Below are positions 36,101 through 47,010 of a stretch of 64,000 nucleotides of DNA, one piece after another. Numbering within the stretch: position 1 is the first letter of the stretch; every line of letters starts with the position of its first letter. Source of the stretch: Monarcha castaneiventris obscurior (Eukaryota; Chordata; Aves; Passeriformes; Monarchidae). A program made the translations under genes and the position numbers. The notes under the pieces are model-generated. The model worked only from the letters and a program-made list of their open reading frames with translations, was not told the origin of the DNA and made no database searches. The stretch covers positions 6,155,501 to 6,219,500 of the forward strand of contig JAMPIT010000493.1 in assembly GCA_026261815.1 (NCBI GenBank). Reading direction: 5' to 3'.

Positions 36101-39100
36101 AAGTTTAGGATGAGAGAGCCTTTTTGGAGCTGTACCACATTTAACCAGTGCCTGCTGAAAGACTGTGAGGGCCTACCTGTGAGAGGACCCCAGAACCTTT
36201 TGCTAGTTCAGTCCCAGAAGAAAGTATGCAAAGAAATACTAAGTACCTCCAAAAATTGGTCTCTGAGACTGACTTCAAAAAGCCATCCCTGAAAGGCCCC
36301 TCTGAAGAGCACTGGAGAGTCAAAGGGCTGGGGCTGGCAGGGCTGGGGTGGTGGGGTGGGGGTAGGGGGGGACGGGGAATGAGGCAGAGCAGGAGGAGGG
36401 TGTGCAATGCAAACAGAAATGGGAGCAGAAATACAGCCAGGAGGGGAAATTGTGAAAGTGAGAAGAAATAAAAGCTTAATCTGGCTGTGTCAAAGAATAG
36501 AGGAGTCAATGAGGAGATCTGAGAACTTCTAAAGACTTCCTAATCTTCAAAGACTTAAAAAATATTAAGGCTTGGGGGGTTTTTAGCATTTATAATATTA
36601 TATGAGACAGAGAAGATATAAAAAGTATTTATATAAAATAAAAATATTTAAAATAAAATCAAAACAGCACTCAAGGTCCTTCTGAAAAGCAGCCCACCAC
36701 CCCCAGGTAAGAAGACAGCGCTGAGTTTTATCACCTTATCCAAGATAATAAAATTTCAAAGTTTAAGCACAGCTCAGTGGCAATTTAGAGCAGAAGGGCA
36801 GTTATTTCCACTGAGAGAGTGACAACTGTCAAGTGACAGTGACCTGCACAGCCCTGGGAGAGAAGCCGAGCACAGAACTGGAATGTTCTAACAGAATATC
36901 CCCTTGGCACACCAAACAAAGCTGAATCCCTCATTAGCATGCCTTCACTTCCCTTTTACCATTGACATTTCTGATCCCAAGGGAGTTATAATGAAACAAC
37001 ATACTTCAAACTGCCCCAGTTTTGTTACTGTTTTTATTGCTAATCCTGTTTGTAAGGAATTTGTGCTTGACCTTTAACTGGGTAGGTTTACAGTCAGGTC
37101 TCAAGGAGCAGACAATTAGCACCTAATCAATAAAAAGCATCATTGTTTCAGTAGTGCCTTTTCCTGCAAGGTTTAGACTTTTACTGGTCTCCAAATATCT
37201 GTAGTTTAGGTCGTATCAATGCCTTGAAGGTGGGAAGAATGTAGAGCAGAAAGCAGCACTGATTCTGCTTGGCTGCCTAGCTTGACCAGTCAGATGCAGG
37301 TAGTAAATGTTACTTTCAGATCTATTGACTTATTTTCACTTGCCTTAGAGGAAAACAGGCTTTTCAGACTATGTTGATGCACTTTATCCTCTGAAATCCA
37401 GCCTTGTGTTAGGAAGAGTGAATGTGAACACTGAATTCATACATATCACATTTTAAAATTAAAATCTTATCGTGGTAAATGGTGAAAGACTAGTTCTGTC
37501 CCATGCAAGCTGTCATCATGAAATCATTGTGTTCAAAAAAGTGCAATGAACAGCACTGGGGGATTTGGAAAAAATCTAGAGCTTGAGCTCATGCAAACTT
37601 AATGGAAGTCTAGGGCAGTTTTTGTTTGGCTGGCCCCAAACTCTCAATGACTATGGTCTAGATTTCTCTCAGCTGATATTTTGATGGTAGCTGTCCCTGG
37701 AAAAACCTCCTAATTCATACGGTTTCTCTGAGTGTAAAGCTCCCAAAAGGGAAGGAACACTCAAGAACTTGCACTAAGTTCACAGAGAACTACTGGTGAG
37801 GATAAATAAGCTTCGTCTTTAAATTACTACCACTACCCAAATCCTTCCTGCACTGTGAAAATGTCCCTTCTCTCCCACATGGTCTCACACTTGAAGCACA
37901 GACTTTTACTGGTTTTAAGCCAACCCATAATTGAACATGGTGTATTGTAGTTTTAGATGAGAGGTAAATCTATTTGCCAAGTAATTGTCTGAAAATTAAA
38001 GGAACAATAAAACATAAAGTTGTACAGTTTGTAACATACAAGTTCAGGCTGGTAAGAAATGTTTTTGCATTTACTTGACATTTAACAAAATAATTACAAG
38101 TCCTTCAGGATAATTAGAATACACACTTTATTTGCAAAGTGCTTAAAATACTAGGTGACCTTTAGTAAGTTAATCAATAACAAACATATAACTTTCTATT
38201 ATGCCAATTAAATGCTTGTGTATTTCGTTCAGATGCTTAAAGGTGAAGGTTAAATCATGTTAAATCAGTGCCCTGTCAGGATGGGCATTTGTCTCCGATG
38301 TGCTGCTTCCAAAGAACACAAGCAAAATATCCTCTGAAATGCCCCAGGGATCTGCCTCATCCAGTTTTTAATTTGCGGCAGGGATTTTAGAGCCTTGTAC
38401 TTCTGTGAGTTGCAGTCATAGAACTCATTCCCAAGATGCAGAGTTCTGAAGAGGCAATCTGTCTTTTGTCTCTCCAGAAATGTTAATGAATTGAAGGGTG
38501 TCTGTGCTGAATGGTGCTTCTCCTGCAATGTCTTCCAACATTCAGAAAAATATAATGACCTTGGATATAAGGCATCTTTCACCAGAAAAATGAGTATCTT
38601 CTCCCAAGATAGAGGTATCACAATATTTTGTATGTACTAATGAGTTCACACAATAAAGGTCAGTGTAGAGATAAAAAATATTTGTGTTGTGTTCTGCTTT
38701 TCTGCAACACTTGCTGCACGATCTCAAAAGTAAGAGGTGGAAATGTTTCTCAGTTGCAATCAAAAGTTGTAGATTTGCTGCCAAATTTAGTCAGGTAGCT
38801 TAAAAGAAGAAAAGGAACACAAGTAATATTTTTCTTTCTGCTCTTGCAGGAATTCTTCCAAGTTGTTATCTTTGCAAAAAAATCTATTCCCAACACAAGT
38901 CATCTAAGACCAGAACAGCAACTCATGTGATGTAAATCAGCATTGCTCCACTAAGCTATAACTGTTCTATTTTGTTCAAGAGCTGATCAAATGTATTTGA
39001 GAAAGGTGCAGTAAGTTAATATGGCCATTCTCTCTCTTCTTCAGGAGTAATATGCCTCTAACTTTGCATAAAGGTCAATGAAGTGTTAAATTGAGGGTGA

Positions 39101-42100
39101 TTAAATACATAGTGTGAAGGAAATGATTCTAAGGGAGAAGATATGAATGAGGATGCAATAAAAATAAGGTAATCACTGAATTTTAAAAACAGCTTCTGAT
39201 ATACAGAGCTCAAAGCTGTAGTGACACATGTGCAGGGGAAATATCAAACAAAACTCTTTCCCTGCCATGTAGCTGAGGTTTCTATATAGTCCTATGAAAA
39301 GTATTTTGTAATTTTCAGTATGGGCTCTGTACTTGAAACTCACGTAGTTAGAAATTTTAGAGTCAAGTAACTCAGAACTGCTTTTTATTAATATTAACCC
39401 CAGGCCCAGAGCTTCCAGGAGAATTCTTTTTCATAACTATATGCTTATCTAAAAGTTTCTGTTCCTGGTCCTGCCTTTACATTGCTATCACAATGCTTTT
39501 CTTTATTTAATTTGCTAAGGACATGCAAATCAGATTGGGTATTTTCCAAGTGATATGTAAATTACAACCATCATAAAGCAATTTTTTGTTCATTTCAGTG
39601 TGGACTAGATTTCACTGAGGAAATAAGGAGCTCTGTGTTGCCTTAAGATCCCAAGGAGTACCCAATTTATACAGAAGCCATTCTGATCTGCAGGTTCCCA
39701 TGATGCTCCTACACAAGGTTATGACAAGGTACAATTCCTCCCATTCACTTGTTATATCCATCCTTTACATTCTAAAGTGTGGCACAGACAAGAAATCAGA
39801 CCATCAATATCTATGTTACCCATGTGAAATAAAGCCTGATTTTGCAGATAATGTCTTCTGAATAAAACATTGCTCCCAAGTTGTAATCTAATTCCCCAGC
39901 AGGTAAACAGGGAATTCTTCAACAGAGCTGATGAAACTAAAGTGAGACTCACATCAATAAAAACTGTCCCTAAAATATTCTTAAAGTGAAGTAGTACACC
40001 TTGGGTTTAGAATACACAGAAGTAGAGATTTACAGTCAGTAAGTAAGTCGATGATGAAAAAGTTGAGAGGTTTTATGAGCCCTGAGGCAACAAAATGCCA
40101 AGATAATAGTCAGGCCATTTGAAATAAAAGCTCAGAAATCACTCTCAAAGAGAGCTGTTGATTTTCCATGTTAATAATTGATAAAAAAATGTACAGACAT
40201 TTTAGCTGTAGATGTAGCTGCCAAAAGCTGTGAAGCTGCATTAATATATCCTGCATTGCTTTGATGTGAAGATTTAAGATGTCACACACACACATACTGC
40301 AAAGTTTTATGCAGAAATAAGCTACTAATGATCCATTCATGAAGAGGTCCCAGTGACTTGGTCTTTATGAATCACTGGTGTGTAAGGTGGAGCACAGTCC
40401 TAAGGGTGACATTTCTCTGTAGAGTGAGTTTGCAGTTTTTCTTCCTGCTTCTGAATTGGATCATTTTGCATTTGATTTTTCTGAGATTATGGGAGTCCCA
40501 TCATTCCCATTTCCATAATACAGCTTTGATATATCTGGAAGAATGGGTAGAATGAAGAAAGAGAAAATACTGTTATCTGCTGGCTGGAAAACTTGCCTGA
40601 GGAACTTGGATTTCTTTTTTTTTCCATAGCCTATAAGTTTCCTGTGTGTGGAGGCATCTGGAGGAGTGAACAGAGCTCACATTGATTTCAGCAGCAATTA
40701 CAGATCACAACCACTGGCAGGATTTGCTGGGCATCCCCTCTACCCCTAAAGTTTAGACCGTGTGGCCCTTTGTCACACAGGTGTCACCACCTGAAATAGC
40801 TCCACTGTTTTCCAGAGCATTACACCTGTAGAAAGAGACCCAGCTCTTTTACACTTTGCAACAAGCAAGTGGTACCTCCCCTTGTACTTGGGGTTACTAT
40901 TTTTCACCCTGTGATGTGGCTAATGCTGGAGTCCTCGGCTTTGCAAGAACTTTGCAGAGGGCAGGACAGAGAGAAAGGAACAGTGTGTGGCTGCAGCCTT
41001 CCTTAGCCTTCCCTAGAAAAACTTGGCTTTTCATACACTCAGCACCTTGGCCACCAGTCTAGAAATGGAACACTGGAAGCAGTGTCAAAGTGTACAAATT
41101 TACTTTCGATAAATAGAACTCAAACCAAAGCAGGAAATATTTTGTCTTCTCTGTCCATGGTAGCACAGGCAGTGCTTTGACATTTGAGGGATCTATTTGC
41201 TTTTGGCCTGGCAGAGTTTGGGGTCTTAGCAGGTTTTGGAGACTTCAACTTGTGAAATACTGATGAGATTAAAATACACGTGTGTGTTTTTTTTCTGAGG
41301 CTGATCTACTTAATGCACAAAATTTAATAGAGTAAGGTTGGTGTGTATGCAAAGATGGCACTTTGCTGGGTTTTTAGGCGAATTTATTACAATAAATAAA
41401 TTCACTTTTTAAAATTGTGACATTGGCTCATTGCGGCTGTGGGATTTTTGTGTGTGAGCTTTTATTTGGGTGACACAAGCTGAGTAGATATTTCAATACA
41501 GAGTGACCAGAAATAAGCCATTCCTGAGTCCAAATTACCCTTATTTTTAGTATTTACACTGTTCCAAGCTCCAGGACAAATCCATTTTACAATATAAAAG
41601 AGAGTGAAAGCTTCAAATGAAAAGTTTGTTCCCTGCTTTGCATATTGAACTCTTAGTTTAAATTCTGCCTTTTCCACATGGCATATATTAAAATAAATGA
41701 AAATGTATTAGGTCTGATTCTCCTCTCAGCAAGACAGATTTCCCAGTTGTGCCATTCCAATGCTTGCAATAATGGCTTTGCTAGCTCAAATTGCGTAGAA
41801 GAAAAATCAAATCACAAAATATTTATGTTTAAAACTGTACAAGAGTCTAATGGATCACAAGGATGACTGAAACAATGTAATAGCCCATAAAGTGTTCTTT
41901 GTCATGACTTTTTACTTTTTTATTTCGTGATCCTGTCAAAATAGAAATACTGGTGGACCTTATAGGGTTTTGCACTATTCAGAAATGTACAGCAAGTGTC
42001 TTTTCACATCTTCCATGAGAAAAGCATTTATTACACTTGCTTTGGTGACATCCCGTGGAACTGTAAATTATACTGTAGTTATGTCAAGGGTATGTTCAAA

Positions 42101-43959
42101 TGAAACTACAGAAAATAAGATATAAAATGAAAAGCTCGGCCTTTCTGTCTATAAATTTGTAGACTTCTGTGAGACTATGGCCAGCAGATGTCAATGTGGT
42201 GATAAAATGAAGCTCACTGGGAATCCAAACCAAGCCTGGCCTCGTTCAGAATGAAGGCAGAGCAACCACTCACATCCCCAGTGCCAGACTCAGCTGTGCT
42301 GTCCCAGTCCAGTGAAGCATTCATTTAATTTCTTTGGACAACTCCTCAAAAAATGATTTTGTTTGTCCACACAGTCAACACTGATTTAACTGTAGTTAAA
42401 AATGCTTCATGACTCCTATGACGTAGGACATCACTTGGCTTTTCTCTTTCCATTTCTCCTCATCCTCAGCTCCTGCAGGTATGACAGGCTTTCTTTTCAC
42501 CCACGTGCCAGGCTTTCTTTTCACCCACATGCAGAATAATTAATGTAGGTTTTTGTATCCAGTGCTGGTCAGATTTTCTCTCCAGACTGATCCAGGGAAC
42601 ACCCTCTTGTGCTGCTTGTTGTGTTATACTTCATTTCAAAGAGTGGATGTTTCACTGATGATAATGATGTAGGAAACAGCAGCAATAGATGGTGGTTAAC
42701 ACTTTGTAGGTGGATAACTTGTCCTCTAAGTAGTTCTTCTATTTAGTCTTTTACTGTCATGTTTGAACACTCTATTGATTTTCTTTAAGTTCACCATATT
42801 GTTTAGCTGTTTCTTTACTGTACATGATGTTTGTGTATTACTGTGTATATTGATTTCCCAACAAGACATTTTAGTTTCAAAATATTAGTGACTCTAAGTA
42901 CTGCTACACATGTTTTTTTGTTTCATAAAATCAATCAACAACAGCCAAGGAACAGAAAACCTTCCTACGCTCCTAGCCTTTATTATGGGGTCATTAATCT
43001 GGAGCATTGGTTAACAGCAGACTTCTTCCAATGCAGAAGATCAAAGTGTCACAAAATTGATTAGGAAGTTGTTATCTGTGTAAGATGTCTGGAGTTGGGG
43101 GTATGGACACCTGTCACCTCAGTGAGGAGTCACTGTACATGAAAGCTCAGAGCTGTTCTGCTGCAGACATCCAAGAATTGTGCTGAAAATTGTCACCTAG
43201 GCAATTGTTGGAGTGGCAACAGCAGTGATCCCATGTGCTTCCCTGAAGCTGAATGGCTTCATGGCACTGTTTCCAATATTAATGGAAAATCTGTATTTGT
43301 CTCAAACTCTGAAAAAAAAAAAGGAAATTATATTTAGATTTTATCACCCCACATCTGTGCCTCTCTCCTTAGCAAGGTTTCCGCTTGACTGAGGCACTAT
43401 GTCAGCTTCTGGAACTGGAGACACTCAGTGGACTTTCTCCAGCATTATTTTCTCCCATTGCTTTTAGCCCTGTGCTGGGGTTCTCCAGGGAATAACTGCC
43501 AATAAAGAGCCATTAAAGCAGTAGTAGACCCCCTTCTCTTTCCCTTACTGTTGATCTCTGCTTCCTCAGATAAGAAAGTCATCATATGCACATAAAGGAA
43601 CTGTTCCCTACTGTTGAATATTTCATACGAGCTTCCTGTTGAAAGATTGATTTTTGCCACAGCTCTCTGACTTTATTTGTTGTCAAGAGGCACATGCACA
43701 CTGTGTTTTCAAAATGTAAATATGAATATTTGCTCTTTTGTCTGTGTTGGAGTGCTCTGACTGTGCCATGTCATGAGCCCTGTTTTCTACAAGAATCTGA
43801 AACTTGCAAGCCAAGAAATGTTCAGGTTGAAATTGCTATTCAGTTCAATCCTCGAGGACTTCTCACACCTCTCCATGTAAGGTTTGCATAAATTCTTAGT
43901 CTTAGACCAACATTTGTCTATTCACACAGGGCAATAAGCACCATGAGTAGATAAAATAT
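33125..43959. other. long non-coding stretch with no recognised transposon
   Basis: About 10.8 kb with no clear CR1, LTR or gene. The most protein-like open frame is 38265-38621 on minus (118 codons, ending CSLEAAHRRQMPILTGH), but it has no recognised domain or supported splice sites. A 24-bp tandem duplication at 42485-42532, a short CA run near 40281 and a TA run near 34190 are the simple repeats seen. A long stretch free of recognised repeats may point to regulatory or intronic sequence under some constraint; this is inference. Confidence 0.5.
42485..42532. repeat. 24-bp tandem duplication with CACGTG/CACATG E-boxes
   Basis: CAGGCTTTCTTTTCACCCACGTGC is followed immediately by a copy differing at one base (CACATG instead of CACGTG). 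The difference converts a canonical E-box into a weaker one. This is a small recent tandem duplication. Confidence 0.85.
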
Positions 43960-43964
43960 ACTAT
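43960..43964. repeat. target-site duplication, left copy (ACTAT)
   Basis: ACTAT abuts the TG start of the element at 43965 and is repeated exactly after its CA end. Five bp fits several avian retrovirus classes. Confidence 0.8.
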
Positions 43965-44161
43965 TGTCTTGGTTTGAAAGACAGGTGTCTGTCAAGGAAG
44001 GCAGGAGCCTCCCCTGAAACGGAAAATGCAACCCCCTTCCCTCCGAATTATTATAATTTTAAAATTAAGGTGCTTTCAGGCAAAGATATGAGGAAGAGGA
44101 ATAATAGTTCTCTACTAATATATATATATGTATGTATAACAACACAAACAAACAACGATAA

Positions 44162-44248
44162 CTGTGGCAGCGCCAGCAAACAGCAGCACAAACAAACAGC
44201 ACCGGCTGTGGCAGTGCCAGCAAACAGCAGCACAAACCCAGCGCCGCC
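44162..44248. repeat. 44-bp tandem duplication
   Basis: CTGTGGCAGCGCCAGCAAAC with AGCAGCACAAAC at 44162 recurs at 44206 with one substitution in that stretch (CAGTGCC). It sits directly before the hexamer array inside the LTR-like element. Confidence 0.85.
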
Positions 44249-44263
44249 GCTCAGCTCCGGGCC

Positions 44264-45005
44264 CGCTCCCGCTCCCGCTCCCGTTCCCGCTCCCGTTCCC
44301 GTTCCCGCTCCCGTTCCCGTTCCCGTTCCCGTTCCCGTTCCCGCTCCCGTTCCCGTTCCCGTTCCCGTTCCCGCTCCCGTTCCCGCTCCCGCTCCCGCTC
44401 CCGTTCCCGTTCCCGTTCCCGCTCCCGTTCCCGTTCCCGCTCCCGTTCCCGTTCCCGCTCCCGTTCCCGCTCCTTCCCGTTCCCCGCTCCCGCTTCCCGT
44501 TCCCGTTCCCGCTCCCATTCCGCTCCCGCTCCCGCTTCCCGTTCCCGTCCGTTCCCGTCCCGCTCCCTTTCCCGTCCCGCTTCCCGCTCCCCGTTCCCGT
44601 CACTTCCCGCTCCGTTCCCGTTCCCGCTCGTCTCCCGCTCCCGTTCCCGCTCCCGCTCCCGTTCCCGCTCCCGCTCCCGCTCCCGTTCCCGTTCCCCCCG
44701 CTCCCGTCCCGTTCCGTTCCCGTTCCCGCTCCCCGTTCCCGCTCCCGCTCCCGTTCCCGTTCCCGCTCCCGTTCCCGTTCCCGCTCCCGTTCCCGCTCCC
44801 GTTCCCGTTCCCGTTCCCGCTCCCGTTCCCGCTCCCGTTCCCGTTCCCGTTCCCGTTCCCGCTCCCGCTCCCGTTCCCGTTCCCGCTCCCGTTCCCGTTC
44901 CCGTTCCCGCTCCCGTTCCCGCTCCCGTTCCCGCTCCCGTTCCCGTTCCCGTTCCCGCTCCCGTTCCCGCTCCCGCTCCCGTTCCCGCTCCCGCTCCCGT
45001 TCCCG
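44264..45005. repeat. (CCCGCT/CCCGTT)n hexamer array, about 740 bp
   Basis: The array mixes two hexamers, CCCGCT and CCCGTT. It is nearly perfect at 44264-44470 and about 44636-45005, with a disrupted middle containing shortened or lengthened C runs and a few foreign bases. On the minus strand every unit supplies a GGG run with 3-nt loops (GGGAAC or GGGAGC), the classic spacing for G-quadruplexes. The 6-bp period keeps several frames on both strands open, giving repetitive Pro/Val, Arg/Ser, Pro/Phe/Leu, Gly/Asn and Glu/Arg peptides that should not be annotated as proteins. The array lies wholly inside the TG...CA element, so it expanded within or with it. Confidence 0.97.
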
Positions 45006-45024
45006 TGGGTGCAGTTCCGCTCAC

Positions 45025-45042
45025 GGCCGCCAGGGGCGCTGG
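45025..45042 (+). promoter_or_regulatory. CTCF-like motif 1
   Basis: GGCCGCCAGGGGCGCTGG resembles the CTCF core (CCASYAGRKGGCRS type), with one G fewer than the strongest form. Sequence match only. Confidence 0.45.
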
Positions 45043-45079
45043 CGGCTCCCGGGAGCAGCGCGGGTGCGCGGTTCCCCCG

Positions 45080-45098
45080 CGCCGGCAGGGGGCGCTCC
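45080..45098 (+). promoter_or_regulatory. CTCF-like motif 2
   Basis: CGCCGGCAGGGGGCGCTCC contains the full GCAGGGGGCGCT core, a strong visual match to CTCF. It is in the same orientation as motif 1, with cores about 55 bp apart. The CpGs inside make binding methylation-sensitive. Confidence 0.6.
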
Positions 45099-45693
45099 GC
45101 AGCGAGCTCGGGCAGCGCCGGCAATGGCGGCCTGGGGCCCGGGAAGGGATGGACAAAAAACGCCTCACAAAGCCCTGGGCAGCCGAGCCCGGTGCCCGGC
45201 CGGACCCTCGGGAGCAGCAGGCTGGAGCAGCAGGGACGAGCGCAGATCCTGGGTGGCAGCGAGATGGATCAAACCCCGGCGCTGCAGCAGGAGCCCGGCA
45301 GGGCTCAGCGCAGGAGCTGCAGAGCAGCGACAGCTCCGAGCAGCGGCGGGGCAGAGCGGCAGCGGCCAGCTCCCAGCGGGGCAGGGAGAGGCAGCCTTGG
45401 CAACCCCGGGGTTCTCCTGTAGAAAGGAGGCAGCCGAAAAAGCAGAAGCTTGCAGTGCTGACAAATACCGTCCACCGCGAAGGCAGGCAGCTCTCTGTCC
45501 GCACTCTGAGAACACCAGGCAGCCCCTGGGTGTACCCAACCCCCAGGTGACCAAAGGGTGGCCAGTTGGACCCCACCCCTGTAGCCAGGTCATTTGTTTT
45601 TCTTAAGCACCCAGCAATTTGTTGCCCTGGCAACATATATGGGAAAAATTCTTTAAGAGAAAAATAAAACAGGGTAACTCCTAAACCCCAACA

Positions 45694-45698
45694 ACTAT
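45694..45698. repeat. target-site duplication, right copy (ACTAT)
   Basis: Exact repeat of 43960-43964 directly after the terminal CA of the element. Confidence 0.8.
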
Positions 45699-46779
45699 AG
45701 AAGATAGCCAGACTAAAATAAGATTTTTATACTGGTTTATCTACACCAGTAATTGTGCATCTTGAGAATTTTTTTTTAAACTGTATAGTTGTGATTTAGC
45801 ATAATAACATAGTTTCATACAATACAGACATTTTTGCACAATAGTTTGTCTGGCACCAGCTGTCACAAGGGACTAAACCAGGGGAACTTCTATTGCTTCA
45901 TTTTATGAACACGAGACTCCATATTTTAGTATAACAAGTGCACTAAGCCTGCAACCTTGTGAAGTTTGGGGAATATTTTTGATTTTAATCACACCCAGTG
46001 TATCAGTTTTATTTAAATATTGAAAGCATCACTCATGGGGATGTGTTTGTTATACCTAATGCAAGTGCTGTCCCTTAAATTTCAGACTTCAAAGGTTCCC
46101 TCAGAAGGGAGTGGTACCATAAAGGAAAATCTCCCAAAGATTTAGTTCCTGGTGTGTGAATTTCTGACATAATAATTCAGATATACAGATTTTGACCCAG
46201 GATTGCCCATCATGCTGCTAGTGTCTCTCTGTCCCTGTCCAATAACCCCAAAGTGTTCTAAATTTTCCGATGTCCTGCTGCAGGCTTCTATAAAATACCT
46301 TTCTACGTTTTGTCCTGGCATTTGGCATTAGCAGAAGGTGTTTGTTGTGAAGCCAGGACAGAAGCCCCCTGGAGCAGTGAGCTGAGCACTGGGAGGGCTA
46401 AACCAAGTCATTCTGAAGTGCTGCTCTTGCTGAAGGAGCATTCCCAACTTACAGTGCTCCAATTAAGCATGAAGTCACTGGTGCTCACGAATTTTCCAAG
46501 TGTATTTTCACGGGTATAATGTGCACTTCAGCAGACTCTTCCTCTGACACTCGCCTTCATAGCATCCAACCCCAAGTCAGGAGGAGGGGGTGACTCGGGA
46601 TTGGGGTAGGACCAGGGGCACAGCAGCTGCAAAGGTCATTAAAGTCATTCAGATAAGCCTGCTGTAAACTTGCAGATCAGTTTGTAGCTCACAGTGCTGC
46701 TGGTTTGGGCGAGGTTTGCTTTTTAAATAGCTTGTGTGATTCCAAGTATGATAAATAATCTTTCTTTTCAAAATTAAAA
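45699..46779. other. non-coding sequence
   Basis: No gene or transposon recognised. Open frames here are short and lack recognisable domains. Confidence 0.55.
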
Positions 46780-47010
46780 ATTGGTTTTTTTCTGTTTTTT
46801 TTTTCTCTATTTTGTTGTTGCTGAATGCTCCTCGTGGGTGCTGCCAGCCCAGCAAAGCTCTTTTCAAACCTGCCAGGGGATGGGGCATCCACCAACACTT
46901 CAGTTCAGCCTGTGCAGCAGTGCTGCTTCCAACCAGATGTGTACAGCAAAGTGGTACAGTGTCACCCCCTCCCTGCAGAAAAGTTATTTACTTGTTTGTC
47001 CTCACTTAGT
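46780..47010 (-). mobile_element. possible eroded CR1 fragment
   Basis: CCAGGGGATGGGGCATCCACC at about 46873-46893 and CAGCCTGTGCAGCAGTGCTG resemble the complement of CR1 ORF2-end sequence (GGGATGGGGCATCCACCAC and AACCTGTGCCAGTG in typical copies). The 3' tail is missing and the flanks do not match well. It could be a chance resemblance. Confidence 0.4.

Larger units (their letters stand above)
45006..45430. other. CpG-rich segment inside the LTR-like element
   Basis: High GC and many CpGs, unlike the surrounding AT-rich DNA. It would pass as a CpG island but lies within a mobile element, and no host promoter is visible. It carries the two CTCF-like motifs listed separately. Confidence 0.7.
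43965..45693. mobile_element. 1.7-kb TG...CA LTR-like element with 5-bp target-site duplication
   Basis: The element begins TGTCTTGGTTTGAAAGACAG and ends TAAACCCCAACA. It is bracketed by ACTAT at 43960-43964 and 45694-45698, as expected for one integrase-mediated insertion. The left arm includes AAGGAAGGCAGGAGCCTCCC and GAATTATTATAATTTTAAAA, a sequence type I recall as a common passerine LTR-like repeat; I do not assert a family name. The order inside is AT-rich left arm, 44-bp duplication, CCCGYT hexamer array, CpG-rich segment, then AT-rich right arm with AATAAA at 45663-45668. No reverse transcriptase, integrase or gag coding sequence is present, so it is a solo LTR or non-autonomous element. 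Its transcriptional orientation is unclear; AATAAA 25 bp from the right end favours plus weakly. Long open frames across the hexamers are artefacts of the 6-bp period. Confidence 0.85.

Noticed and set aside
45006..45430. CpG island as a host gene promoter
   Set aside because: It lies inside a bounded mobile element, and no downstream exon was recognised.
43974..45636. Long open frames (over 450 codons) on both strands encoding Pro/Val, Arg/Ser, Gly/Asn or Glu/Arg repeats
   Set aside because: The 6-bp array is a multiple of three with no stop hexamer, so several frames stay open automatically. The peptides are pure translations of the repeat and the element has non-coding ends.
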